Positions 1-5,771 of a DNA stretch of 6,318 nucleotides are shown here, piece by piece. How positions within the stretch are numbered: position 1 is the first letter of the stretch; each line of letters begins with the position of its first letter. The notes under the pieces are model-generated. The model saw only the letters and a list, made by a program, of their open reading frames with translations. It had not been told where the DNA came from and searched no databases. Made by a program: the position numbers and the translations under genes. Source of the stretch: Flavobacteriales bacterium (GTDB lineage: Bacteria > Bacteroidota > Bacteroidia > Flavobacteriales_D > Sanyastnellaceae); NCBI GenBank assembly GCA_028825055.1, contig JAPKAW010000105.1:1-6318 (forward strand), in the 5' to 3' direction.

Positions 1-259
1 GAGCGGACTCAAATCCCTTCTGCAAGCCTGCACTTTTACCATAATTGCGGGAAAAACGAATGCCCACTACGCGTTCAGGGTCCACAGCGTGCAGTTGTTC
101 TATGATTTCCCAAGAATTATCCTTGCTCCCATCATCGACAAAAATAACCTCGTAGGTCCTCTCCACCAGGACCCGATCAATCCATGCTTTGAGTTCAACA
201 AGACTCTCAGATTCATTGAATAACGGGACAACCAAGCTTAAATCAATAGATGGATTCAT
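1..259 (-). CDS. Family 2 glycosyltransferase, DPM1-like (5' part; runs off left edge)
   Basis: Only the first 86 codons are present. They show the start of a GT-A fold: VPLFNE (residues 11-16) opens the first strand, VDDGSKDNS (41-49) is the nucleotide-sugar binding loop, and FSRNYGKSAGL (69-79) matches the segment typical of dolichol-phosphate-mannose-synthase-like enzymes (GtrB/ArnC/DPM1 group). These enzymes usually transfer a sugar from a nucleotide donor to a polyprenyl phosphate at the cytoplasmic face of the inner membrane; the substrate here cannot be told. I chose ATG at 259, just before the conserved region; an in-frame ATG three codons upstream (268) is equally possible. The gene follows the DUF4199 gene after a short gap on the same strand, so the two are probably cotranscribed. 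From memory, this pairing recurs in Bacteroidota genomes. Whether the C-terminal membrane helices of the GtrB type are present lies outside the window. Confidence 0.9.
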   Translation of the reverse strand, partial: MNPSIDLSLVVPLFNESESLVELKAWIDRVLVERTYEVIFVDDGSKDNSWEIIEQLHAVDPERVVGIRFSRNYGKSAGLQKGFESA

Positions 260-294
260 CGCAAGCATCGAGATTGAAGTTTTTATTGAAGAGA

Positions 295-816
295 CTAGTG
301 AATAGTTGTGGGGTTGGGCCGCTTGTAAATCGCGCCAACAATGGCAGCAACAAGAAGCCAAAACAACATTCCTATGGCCCACATAAATAACTGCCCGGCG
401 GGCTCTAGCACCCAACGTATTTGGTCCTCTACATCCTGCTTCATGTCATCATCCATGGCAAAAGCAAAAGACCCCATTTCCTTTTCCATGTTGACCAATG
501 TAGCTTCATGCAGATGATCAATCAATTGACCATCGAAGACCCCCATAATCACCATGAACAGAACGCCAATCAGTGAAGCGAGCCCTCCAGCGAGCCAGGC
601 TTGCCCGACAGCACGTCCATAGGTCAACGAACCTTCCTCCTTTCGAATAGCGACACACGCCAGTACCATTGCTACGACAACCAAAATAAAACGTCCCGCC
701 CCAAGCCAAGTGCCCAGTAACACTTCCACTCCTATTAGATAGGCTATCAATTGGAGAAGAACAATCAGTCCTCCTGCTGCCGCACCCTGTTGCAGGGTCA
801 AAGAATTCAAATTCAT
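295..816 (-). CDS. DUF4199 family membrane protein
   Basis: A 173-residue hydrophobic protein with about four predicted membrane segments (roughly residues 12-33, 38-57, 73-95 and 140-163). An acidic, charged stretch (about 96-138) lies between the third and fourth. The small Gly/Ala-rich first helix (QGAAAGGLI), the short basic turn before SLTYGRAVGQAW, and the final helix pair fit DUF4199, a Bacteroidota-centred family with no assigned function. I chose ATG at 816. A GTG six codons upstream (834) keeps the frame but adds a peptide unlike the family start. The gene lies directly upstream of a glycosyltransferase gene and diverges from the SRP RNA gene. Function is unknown; a role near polyprenyl-linked glycan work is suggested only by position. 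No convincing promoter box was seen: a TAccTTGc at 828-821 differs from TAnnTTTG at two bases and would leave almost no leader. Confidence 0.85.
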   Translation of the reverse strand: MNLNSLTLQQGAAAGGLIVLLQLIAYLIGVEVLLGTWLGAGRFILVVVAMVLACVAIRKEEGSLTYGRAVGQAWLAGGLASLIGVLFMVIMGVFDGQLIDHLHEATLVNMEKEMGSFAFAMDDDMKQDVEDQIRWVLEPAGQLFMWAIGMLFWLLVAAIVGAIYKRPNPTTIH

Positions 817-849
817 GGCCGCAAGGTAGCACACCCATCAATTTGATGG

Positions 850-857
850 TATCTTTG
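850..857 (+). promoter_or_regulatory. Bacteroidota -7 promoter box of the SRP RNA gene
   Basis: TATCTTTG matches the Bacteroidota primary-sigma -7 consensus TAnnTTTG at all six fixed positions. It ends three bases before G861, where the SRP RNA terminal stem begins, so the predicted transcription start coincides with the RNA 5' end. No clear TTG-type -33 element stands at the expected distance upstream; the region around 822-830 reads caaggtagc. By eye I found only one other perfect match in the window, at 3267. Confidence 0.7.
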
Positions 858-860
858 CAC

Positions 861-958
861 GGGGCAAGTCTCTTACGACTAGCTCCCGTCAACTCCCCCA
901 GGGCCGGAAGGCAGCAAGGGTAGACGGTTGTAGCGGTGCGATAAGAATCGCTTGCCCC
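861..958 (+). ncRNA. ffs: Signal recognition particle RNA, small bacterial type (4.5S-like)
   Basis: This is the RNA scaffold of the signal recognition particle. It binds Ffh and helps target nascent membrane proteins to FtsY. The diagnostic domain IV is intact: CCC (896-898) pairs with GGG (918-920), CAGG (899-902) and AGCA (913-916) form the symmetric internal loop bound by the Ffh M domain, and GCC/GGC (903-905/910-912) closes a GGAA tetraloop (906-909). Below it CCGTC (886-890) pairs with GACGG (923-927), TCTTA (871-875) with TAAGA (942-946), and the terminal stem GGGGCAAG (861-868) with CTTGCCCC (951-958). The length of about 98 nucleotides and the lack of an Alu domain fit the small SRP RNA of Gram-negative bacteria. 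The ends were set from the terminal stem and promoter spacing; the mature ends could differ by a few bases. Confidence 0.95.
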
Positions 959-969
959 ACTTTTCTTTT
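951..969 (+). terminator. Probable intrinsic terminator of the SRP RNA
   Basis: The 3' arm of the terminal stem, CTTGCCCC, is followed after AC by TTTTCTTTT (961-969). The long SRP hairpin plus this T-rich tract resembles a Rho-independent terminator in which the RNA's own closing stem is the terminator stem. The tract is broken by one C, so read-through into the carboxylase gene, whose ATG lies 38 bases further on, is possible. Confidence 0.55.
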
Positions 970-1007
970 CTTGCATTCCACTAGGGTTGCGTCCGGAATT
1001 GAACCCC

Positions 1008-2516
1008 ATGCTTGAGAAGATCCCCATTCAGTCCATACGAAAAGTACTCATCGCTAATCGTGGAGAGATTGCTTTGCGCATCATGAAGACTGCCCGTGAG
1101 ATGGGCATAGCAACTGTTGCTGTCTACTCTGAAGCAGACTCGGACGCCCCCTTTGCTCGGTTTGCAGACGAAGCTGTTTGCATCGGCCCTCCACCCTCTT
1201 CGGAAAGTTATCTCCTCGGAGATCGAATCATCGAGGTCGCTCTGGAATTGGGAGTAAACGCGATTCATCCCGGATATGGGTTTCTTTCTGAAAACTCAGA
1301 ATTCTCTAAAAACGTCCGCAACGCAGGAATCATCTTTATTGGTCCATCGGAACTGGCTATGATGACCATGGGGTCCAAATTGGCCGCAAAGGAAAATGTT
1401 AAGCCATTTAATGTCCCGCTAGTACCTGGCACAGACTTTCCCGTTCATACGGTGGAACAAGCCTTGGAGGTGGCCCCGACTATCGGGTTTCCCTTATTGA
1501 TTAAAGCGAGCGCTGGTGGCGGAGGGAAAGGCATGCGCATCGTACACACGCTTGAAGAATTGCCCTCGCACTTTGAGCGCGCTGTATCCGAAGCAATTAA
1601 TTCTTTTGGGGATGGCGCTGTTTTCCTCGAACGTTTTGTCAATTCTCCTCGTCACATTGAGATCCAGATACTTGCAGACATGCACGGCAATGTGGTACAT
1701 CTTTTTGATCGGGAATGCAGCATACAAAGAAGACATCAGAAAGTGATTGAAGAAGCACCCTCGTCCGTTTTGGATGCGGCTTTGCGCGCCAAAATGGGAG
1801 CAGCAGCAATCGAAGTGGCCCGCAGTTGCGACTATGTCGGTGCCGGGACTGTCGAGTTCTTATTGGATGGTGAGAAACGATTTTACTTTCTCGAGATGAA
1901 TACCCGGCTGCAGGTGGAACACCCCGTAACAGAGTGTATCACAGGTATCGACCTGGTTCATGAACAAATCCGAATCGCTGAAGGCCACCCCCTCAACTTT
2001 TCTCAAGATGACTTGGCAATTAGAGGACACGCCATAGAAGTCCGGGTGTATGCGGAAAATGCCGCCGCAGGCTTCTTGCCAGACACAGGTGTTTTGAGTC
2101 GATATGTCCCTCCCACAGGGCCAGGAATTCGCGTGGATGATGGCGTTGAAGCAGGTCAAGAGGTTTCCATTTACTATGACCCCATGCTGTCTAAATTGAT
2201 CGTTCATGGGCCAAACAGAGAAGCCGCTATTGAGCGCTGCATCAAAGCAATCGATGATTACGAAATCACAGGGGTCGCCACAACTTTGCAATTTGGTCGC
2301 TTTGCGATCAATCACCCGGCATTTCGAAGCGGCGATTTCGACACACAATTTGTGGACACACATTTCACTCCAGAACAATTGCACAGGGAGATACGCTGCA
2401 CGGATTCTGAACTCGCCGCCTTAACCGTTGGCCTGATTCAACAGCAACAACCAAAACAATTAAAACCAAGAAATCAAACCAAGCCCTCCAAATGGAAAGA
2501 GCGCAGGTTTGACTAG
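1008..2516 (+). CDS. accC: Biotin carboxylase subunit of an acyl-CoA carboxylase (acetyl/propionyl-CoA type)
   Basis: The enzyme uses ATP and bicarbonate to carboxylate biotin on a carrier protein, the first half-reaction of an acyl-CoA carboxylase, in the cytoplasm. The three biotin carboxylase domains are complete: the N-terminal fold starts at VLIANRGEIA (13-22) and includes HPGYGFLSEN (87-96). The ATP-grasp domain has K124, K166 and the glycine-rich ASAGGGGKGMR loop (167-177). The catalytic segment EMNTRLQVEHPVTE (296-309) contains R300, Q302 and E304. R346 in EVRVYAE is the bicarbonate-site arginine equivalent of E. coli R338. At 502 residues it is longer than E. coli AccC (about 450); the extra length is a C-terminal region (from about 440) resembling PccA/MccA-type subunits, ending in a basic Gln/Lys-rich tail. 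ATG 1008 is preferred to an in-frame TTG at 987. A near-consensus -7 box, TAGGGTTG (982-989, one mismatch), would start RNA downstream of that TTG. No carrier or carboxyltransferase gene is adjacent, so the acyl-CoA substrate is open. Confidence 0.93.
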   Translation: MLEKIPIQSIRKVLIANRGEIALRIMKTAREMGIATVAVYSEADSDAPFARFADEAVCIGPPPSSESYLLGDRIIEVALELGVNAIHPGYGFLSENSEFSKNVRNAGIIFIGPSELAMMTMGSKLAAKENVKPFNVPLVPGTDFPVHTVEQALEVAPTIGFPLLIKASAGGGGKGMRIVHTLEELPSHFERAVSEAINSFGDGAVFLERFVNSPRHIEIQILADMHGNVVHLFDRECSIQRRHQKVIEEAPSSVLDAALRAKMGAAAIEVARSCDYVGAGTVEFLLDGEKRFYFLEMNTRLQVEHPVTECITGIDLVHEQIRIAEGHPLNFSQDDLAIRGHAIEVRVYAENAAAGFLPDTGVLSRYVPPTGPGIRVDDGVEAGQEVSIYYDPMLSKLIVHGPNREAAIERCIKAIDDYEITGVATTLQFGRFAINHPAFRSGDFDTQFVDTHFTPEQLHREIRCTDSELAALTVGLIQQQQPKQLKPRNQTKPSKWKERRFD

Positions 2517-3214
2517 AGTCGGTTTTTAGGAAAATGCACCTTTCCCCAGGCCTCCAATCCTTCTGAAGCCACGAAGGGCCAGCGGGTCGCATTTCCAGCA
2601 GGTAAATTCTTTGCTTCAGGATCAATCACATGGATTGGAACGTGCTCTGCTGCTTCAAAGGCGAGATGAGCAGCTGGATACACTTGCAATGAGGTTCCAA
2701 TAACCAAAACGCAATCCGCTGCTTGAACCAATTTTATGGATGCATCCATGGCCGGCACGTCCTCACCGAACCACACTATATCCGGTCGAACGGGAAACCC
2801 TTTTGAACAGCGGTCCGATGCTGTCATTTCCCACTGGCGCATTGCATATTTCTCGGCAATTGGCCCCGTGCTTCGGGCATTGACGAGCTCGCCATGTAAA
2901 TGGACCACATTAGTAGAACCGGCACGCTCATGCAAATCATCAACGTTTTGGGTGATGATCTGCATATCGGTGAATTGTTCCCAATAGGCCAAGATGAGAT
3001 GGCCTTTATTCGGATTGCATTGCATCAAGTGCTTCCTCCGTTGGTTGTAAAAATCTCGGACCAAGGAAGGATTTGAATCCCACGCTTCCGGGGTTGCAAC
3101 CTCTTCAATACGGTGTCCCTCCCAAAGCCCATCTGCGCCACGAAAGGTTGGAATACCGCTTTCAGCACTCATCCCTGCGCCCGTTAAAACCACTAAGTTT
3201 TTTGGAGTGTTCAT
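2513..3214 (-). CDS. cobB: NAD-dependent protein deacylase, Sir2 family (CobB-like, class III)
   Basis: A sirtuin of 233 residues that removes acyl groups from protein lysines using NAD+, giving nicotinamide and O-acyl-ADP-ribose in the cytoplasm. Motifs in order: TGAGMSAESGIPTFRG (11-26) binds NAD; YNQR (Y56, R59) matches the Tyr-x-x-Arg acyl pocket of class III enzymes such as SIRT5 and E. coli CobB, which favours succinyl/malonyl-lysine; TQNVDDLHERAG (88-99) holds the ribose-contacting Asn/Asp; H107 in HLHGE is the catalytic base; RPDIVWFGE (143-151) follows the small module; GTSLQVYPA (173-181) ends the Rossmann half. The module at 111-140 shows only one Cys (C136) where zinc-binding sirtuins have four, so zinc is probably not bound there; related Bacteroidota sirtuins, as I recall them, also lack these ligands. 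Start: ATG 3214 puts six residues before the first strand; an ATG one codon upstream (3217) is equal. The open frame extends further upstream only as antisense to the exonuclease gene. Its stop overlaps that of the carboxylase gene. Confidence 0.92.
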   Translation of the reverse strand: MNTPKNLVVLTGAGMSAESGIPTFRGADGLWEGHRIEEVATPEAWDSNPSLVRDFYNQRRKHLMQCNPNKGHLILAYWEQFTDMQIITQNVDDLHERAGSTNVVHLHGELVNARSTGPIAEKYAMRQWEMTASDRCSKGFPVRPDIVWFGEDVPAMDASIKLVQAADCVLVIGTSLQVYPAAHLAFEAAEHVPIHVIDPEAKNLPAGNATRWPFVASEGLEAWGKVHFPKNRL

Positions 3215-3266
3215 CATTCTGTGCTTGGGGTTGGCAAGTTCTAAAGAATGGCTTTTACAAGCATTG

Positions 3267-3274
3267 TATCTTTG
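3267..3274 (+). promoter_or_regulatory. Bacteroidota -7 promoter box of the exonuclease-ccm operon
   Basis: TATCTTTG is a perfect TAnnTTTG box, identical to the one before the SRP RNA gene, in the 66-base gap between the divergent sirtuin and exonuclease starts. With the spacing seen at the SRP RNA (three bases to the start), RNA would begin near 3278, only three bases before ATG 3281. No -33 TTG is seen at the usual distance. A match to six fixed bases is expected by chance about once per 4 kb per strand, so the intergenic position carries most of the weight. Confidence 0.5.
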
Positions 3275-3280
3275 AGGCAC

Positions 3281-3838
3281 ATGGAGGAGCGCCATTTCAT
3301 TATTTACGATCTGGAAGCTACATGCTGGAGGGGCCGAGCTCCAAAGCAGGTGGAAGTCATCGAAATTGGAGCTGTTAAAGTCAACGAATCTCTCGAAATC
3401 ATCGATGAGTTTTGCGCCTTTATCAAACCCAAATTGCACCCAAAAATATCTCCTTTCTGTAGCGAATTGACCAGCATCACTCAACGCGATGTAGATGCCG
3501 CACCACCATTTGATGAAGCCGTTGAAGATTTCGAAGACTGGATGGCGCCAAACACGGTGCGCACTGTCTTGATGAGTTGGGGAGAATTTGACAAGCGCCA
3601 ATTGTTAAACGACGGCAAACTGCATGAAGTTGATATGCCATGGTTGCGTTACCATGCCTGTTTGCAGCACCACTACAGCAATTGGAAGGGCAGCAAAAAC
3701 CAAATCGGTCTGAAGTCGGCCTTGGAGTTGGAGGGGCTCTCTTATTCTGGAACCCAGCACCGTGCCATTGAAGACGCTAGAAATATGGCACGACTGTTTC
3801 AAGTCATTGCAAAACCCATGAACCTCTTGCAATCATGA
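3281..3838 (+). CDS. 3'-5' exonuclease, DEDDh superfamily, ERI-1/KapD-like
   Basis: A 185-residue protein of the RNase T/DnaQ-like exonuclease fold with all catalytic residues: D10 and E12 in YDLEATCW (motif I), D104 in SWGEFDK (motif II), and H160 and D165 in HRAIEDARN (motif III). These ligate two metal ions for 3'-5' hydrolysis of nucleic acid. The DLEATCW form of motif I and the SWGxFD form of motif II point to the ERI-1/3'hExo/KapD branch, whose eukaryotic members trim structured RNA 3' ends; bacterial members are poorly characterised. The protein is a lone catalytic domain without SAP or other fused domains. I prefer ATG 3281, because MEERHFIIYD begins right at the fold and the TATCTTTG box at 3267 would lie inside the longer form from ATG 3248 (196 residues). 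The last codons overlap the ccmB start by four bases (ATGA), so it heads the cytochrome maturation operon and is probably translationally coupled to it. Its link to cytochrome assembly is unknown. Confidence 0.88.
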   Translation: MEERHFIIYDLEATCWRGRAPKQVEVIEIGAVKVNESLEIIDEFCAFIKPKLHPKISPFCSELTSITQRDVDAAPPFDEAVEDFEDWMAPNTVRTVLMSWGEFDKRQLLNDGKLHEVDMPWLRYHACLQHHYSNWKGSKNQIGLKSALELEGLSYSGTQHRAIEDARNMARLFQVIAKPMNLLQS

Positions 3839-4527
3839 GTGCACGCATGAACCCATCATCCGCTTGGTCTCGCTATCGCTTTTTAACGGCCCATTCCTTC
3901 CGAATGGAATGGCGAGAAAAACACGGTTTGGCGGGCCTGTTGCTTTTTGCACTGGCATCGGTATATGCGTGTTATCAAGTTGCGGGTGGGCGGGCTTCAT
4001 CTGAAACATGGAATGCCTTGGCCTGGGTCGTCCTCATGTTTTCTGCGTTCAACGCTGTGGCCAAACCGTGGCCAGAAGACTCGGAATCCATGCGTAAATA
4101 CCTCAAAACAGCACTACGACCTGGGGAGTGGATCCTGGCTCGAATGACATTTTACTCAGCTGTTTTGAGTGCATTATCGTTACTGATTTTTCTTTCGTTC
4201 ACTATTTTTTTAGGCTCAGAACATTTCAATCCCCGCCAAGGATTGGCCTTTCTCATGGGCTTGGAGTTTACTGCGCTCGCGTTTGCCTCGCTTCTGAGTG
4301 TCTTGAGTGCCATTGCCTCAAGGGCAGGAGCCGGATTTGGATTGACAGCCGTTTTGGGGTTGCCTCTAATCATTCCAATTATTTTAATTTCAACGCGTTA
4401 TGGAACGGATATTCTGAAGGGCATCCTATGGATTGACACCGCACATCATTTGCTTTTCTTGGCAGCATTAACTGGTGGCATTGGTGCACTTGGCTTCATT
4501 CTCTTCCCTTACCTTTGGCGTGATTGA
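3835..4527 (+). CDS. ccmB: Heme exporter CcmB, membrane subunit of the CcmAB ABC transporter
   Basis: A 230-residue inner-membrane protein with six probable membrane helices (about residues 31-50, 59-76, 106-127, 137-160, 168-187 and 205-227), close to the family's usual length of about 220. CcmB pairs with the ATPase CcmA; the complex works with CcmC to release heme-loaded CcmE in System I cytochrome c maturation. The short loop WREKHG (26-31) before helix 1 and the SESMRKYLKTALRPGEWILAR segment (83-103, an amphipathic cytoplasmic stretch) fit the family, as does its place directly before ccmC, ccmD, ccmE and ccmF. The start ATG 3835 overlaps the exonuclease stop as ATGA; an in-frame ATG at 3847 would lose that coupling. 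No ccmA is present on either side in this window. There is no recognisable Shine-Dalgarno, in keeping with coupling. Identification rests on topology and context more than on motifs. Confidence 0.88.
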   Translation: MSARMNPSSAWSRYRFLTAHSFRMEWREKHGLAGLLLFALASVYACYQVAGGRASSETWNALAWVVLMFSAFNAVAKPWPEDSESMRKYLKTALRPGEWILARMTFYSAVLSALSLLIFLSFTIFLGSEHFNPRQGLAFLMGLEFTALAFASLLSVLSAIASRAGAGFGLTAVLGLPLIIPIILISTRYGTDILKGILWIDTAHHLLFLAALTGGIGALGFILFPYLWRD

Positions 4528-4533
4528 TTCGCG

Positions 4534-5586
4534 ATGAAAAACACTATTTGGAAAGCACTCGGGATATTGCTCCTGGCTTATGTTTTTGCCATCACCTTTC
4601 TGGTGCCCCTCGGCCCGGGTTTGTTAGAGTTTCAGAATGTCGATCGCGTCGTCTCGTCTTCGCCTGAAAACCGTTCTGTACCCGAATACCAGCTCATCGG
4701 ATATGGGACCCACTGGGATGAAGAACCGAATGCACTTCAGGTGTTTGTTAAATCAAAAAGCCAACTGGCCGCTCTGGAAGTTATTCGAGTGGACGACGCC
4801 ACCCATGCAACTGTCGGATTGACATTGCCTTACTCCTTGCCGTCAAAGTCTTGGAACGTGTTGATCAATCACCCCGTGGACGGCACTTTGCTGCTTGAAA
4901 ACGGACTTTTTCTTTCGGACCGCTTCATTGATGCCCAAGCAACGTGGCCCGCACCTTCCTTTGTCGAGCACCCTGGAGATTTGGGGTTTCACTTCCCCTA
5001 TCAGCCTCGAATCATCGAGACGATTCGGAATTTGATGCTGCACGTCCCTTTGTGGTTCACCATGTTCTTACTGATGGGAATCGGATTCGTTTCTTCGATT
5101 AAGCTGCTCTCCAATCCTCGCAATCAATTAGATGACCAACGTGCCGAAGCTAGCGTTCAAGTAGGTCTTTGGTTTGGAGTCCTTGGACTTCTCACGGGAA
5201 GTTTGTGGGCGCGATTTACGTGGGGTGCTTGGTGGGTTGATGACCCACAGCTCAACGGTGCTTTGGTCACAGTATTGGTGTATTCAGGCTATATGGTACT
5301 ACGTCAAGCGGTTGAGGACGAAAGACTTCGAAGTCGTTTATCCGCTGTTTATAATCTGTTCGCCTTTGTGATACTTGTGATCTTACTCATGGTTCTCCCT
5401 CGGTTCTCAGAAAGCCTTCATCCCGGAAAGGGCGGAAATCCGGGATTCAATACTTACGACTTAAACAGTGCGTTACGCGCAGTGTTTTACCCTGCAATTG
5501 TTGGGTGGATGCTTCTTGGAATCTGGATGTACCTCGTAACATTGCGCATGAAGCGCATCAACCGCCAAATCGAATTGTTGCCATGA
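4534..5586 (+). CDS. ccmC: Cytochrome c biogenesis protein CcmC (CcsA-type) with an extra periplasmic domain
   Basis: A 350-residue heme-handling membrane protein, clearly longer than E. coli CcmC (about 245). The core is recognisable: H170 in LHVPLW and H296 in SLHPGKGG match the two periplasmic heme-ligand histidines, and WGAWWVDDPQLNG (230-242) matches the WWD domain that presents heme to CcmE. Six helices are predicted: about 7-27, 167-190, 207-226, 240-257, 271-289 and 314-337. The extra length is a soluble, probably beta-rich stretch (about 30-160) placed in the first periplasmic loop, immediately before H170. The WWD motif has Asp (D236) where classical proteins have the third Trp of WxWD. 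In the System I scheme the protein takes heme at the outer face and promotes its attachment to CcmE. The ATG lies six bases after the ccmB stop, and the gene ends in an ATGA overlap with the ccmD-like gene. The family call is secure; the role of the added domain is unknown. Confidence 0.92.
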   Translation: MKNTIWKALGILLLAYVFAITFLVPLGPGLLEFQNVDRVVSSSPENRSVPEYQLIGYGTHWDEEPNALQVFVKSKSQLAALEVIRVDDATHATVGLTLPYSLPSKSWNVLINHPVDGTLLLENGLFLSDRFIDAQATWPAPSFVEHPGDLGFHFPYQPRIIETIRNLMLHVPLWFTMFLLMGIGFVSSIKLLSNPRNQLDDQRAEASVQVGLWFGVLGLLTGSLWARFTWGAWWVDDPQLNGALVTVLVYSGYMVLRQAVEDERLRSRLSAVYNLFAFVILVILLMVLPRFSESLHPGKGGNPGFNTYDLNSALRAVFYPAIVGWMLLGIWMYLVTLRMKRINRQIELLP

Positions 5587-5771
5587 TGTATACTCTTTTG
5601 CAAACAAACCCACTAGAAGGTTGGTTCATTGGGTCAGGGAAGGCTTACGTTGTCGTCGGAGTGGCCTGTCTCATTCTGATTGGAATGGCCTGGTGGTTGT
5701 TTCGCGCGGAAAACCGACTCAGTAGAATGGAGAAGTTGTTGAATTCAAAAAAGAATGTCCCGTCTGACTAA
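5583..5771 (+). CDS. ccmD: CcmD family small membrane protein
   Basis: A 62-residue protein with one membrane helix (about 21-40), preceded by GSGKAYVVVGV, a pattern typical of Bacteroidota CcmD-like proteins, and followed by a charged, amphipathic tail RAENRLSRMEKLLNSKK (41-57) that probably lies in the cytoplasm. CcmD in the classical system holds CcmC and CcmE together and aids release of holo-CcmE from the CcmABC complex. The position between ccmC and ccmE is exactly that of ccmD. The start was set by the ATGA overlap with the ccmC stop (5583); a second ATG follows at once (5586). The sequence is too short for family assignment by motif alone, so the call relies on position, size and topology. 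Confidence 0.82.
   Translation: MMYTLLQTNPLEGWFIGSGKAYVVVGVACLILIGMAWWLFRAENRLSRMEKLLNSKKNVPSD

Noticed and set aside
821..828. TAccTTGc on the minus strand as promoter of the DUF4199 gene
   Set aside because: It mismatches the TAnnTTTG box at two fixed bases and would start RNA almost at the ATG with no -33 element.
987..1007. Upstream TTG start for the carboxylase giving seven extra residues
   Set aside because: TTG is a rare start, the added MRPELNP has no family support, and a near-consensus -7 box overlaps it. ATG 1008 is the simpler start.
518..1027. Long minus-strand open frame across the DUF4199 start and the SRP RNA
   Set aside because: It overlaps the DUF4199 gene in another frame and crosses the SRP RNA gene. 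The product is Cys/Ser/Arg-rich with no recognisable domain.
1860..2384. 174-codon minus-strand open frame inside the carboxylase gene
   Set aside because: It is a shadow of the carboxylase coding frame; the product has scattered Cys and no domain, and the sense gene is unambiguous.
2529..2545. Hairpin GGAAA/TTTCC just beyond the carboxylase stop as a terminator
   Set aside because: The stem is five A-T-rich base pairs with a seven-base loop and no T tract follows on either strand; it also lies inside the sirtuin coding sequence.
3215..3601. N-terminal extension of the sirtuin reading frame on the minus strand
   Set aside because: The extra 129 codons lie antisense to the well-supported exonuclease and come before the NAD-binding strand where sirtuins begin. 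The frame is open by chance.
4128..4436. Plus-strand open frame inside ccmB in another frame
   Set aside because: It is aromatic- and Cys-rich in the way of frame-shifted membrane protein genes; ccmB is intact across it.
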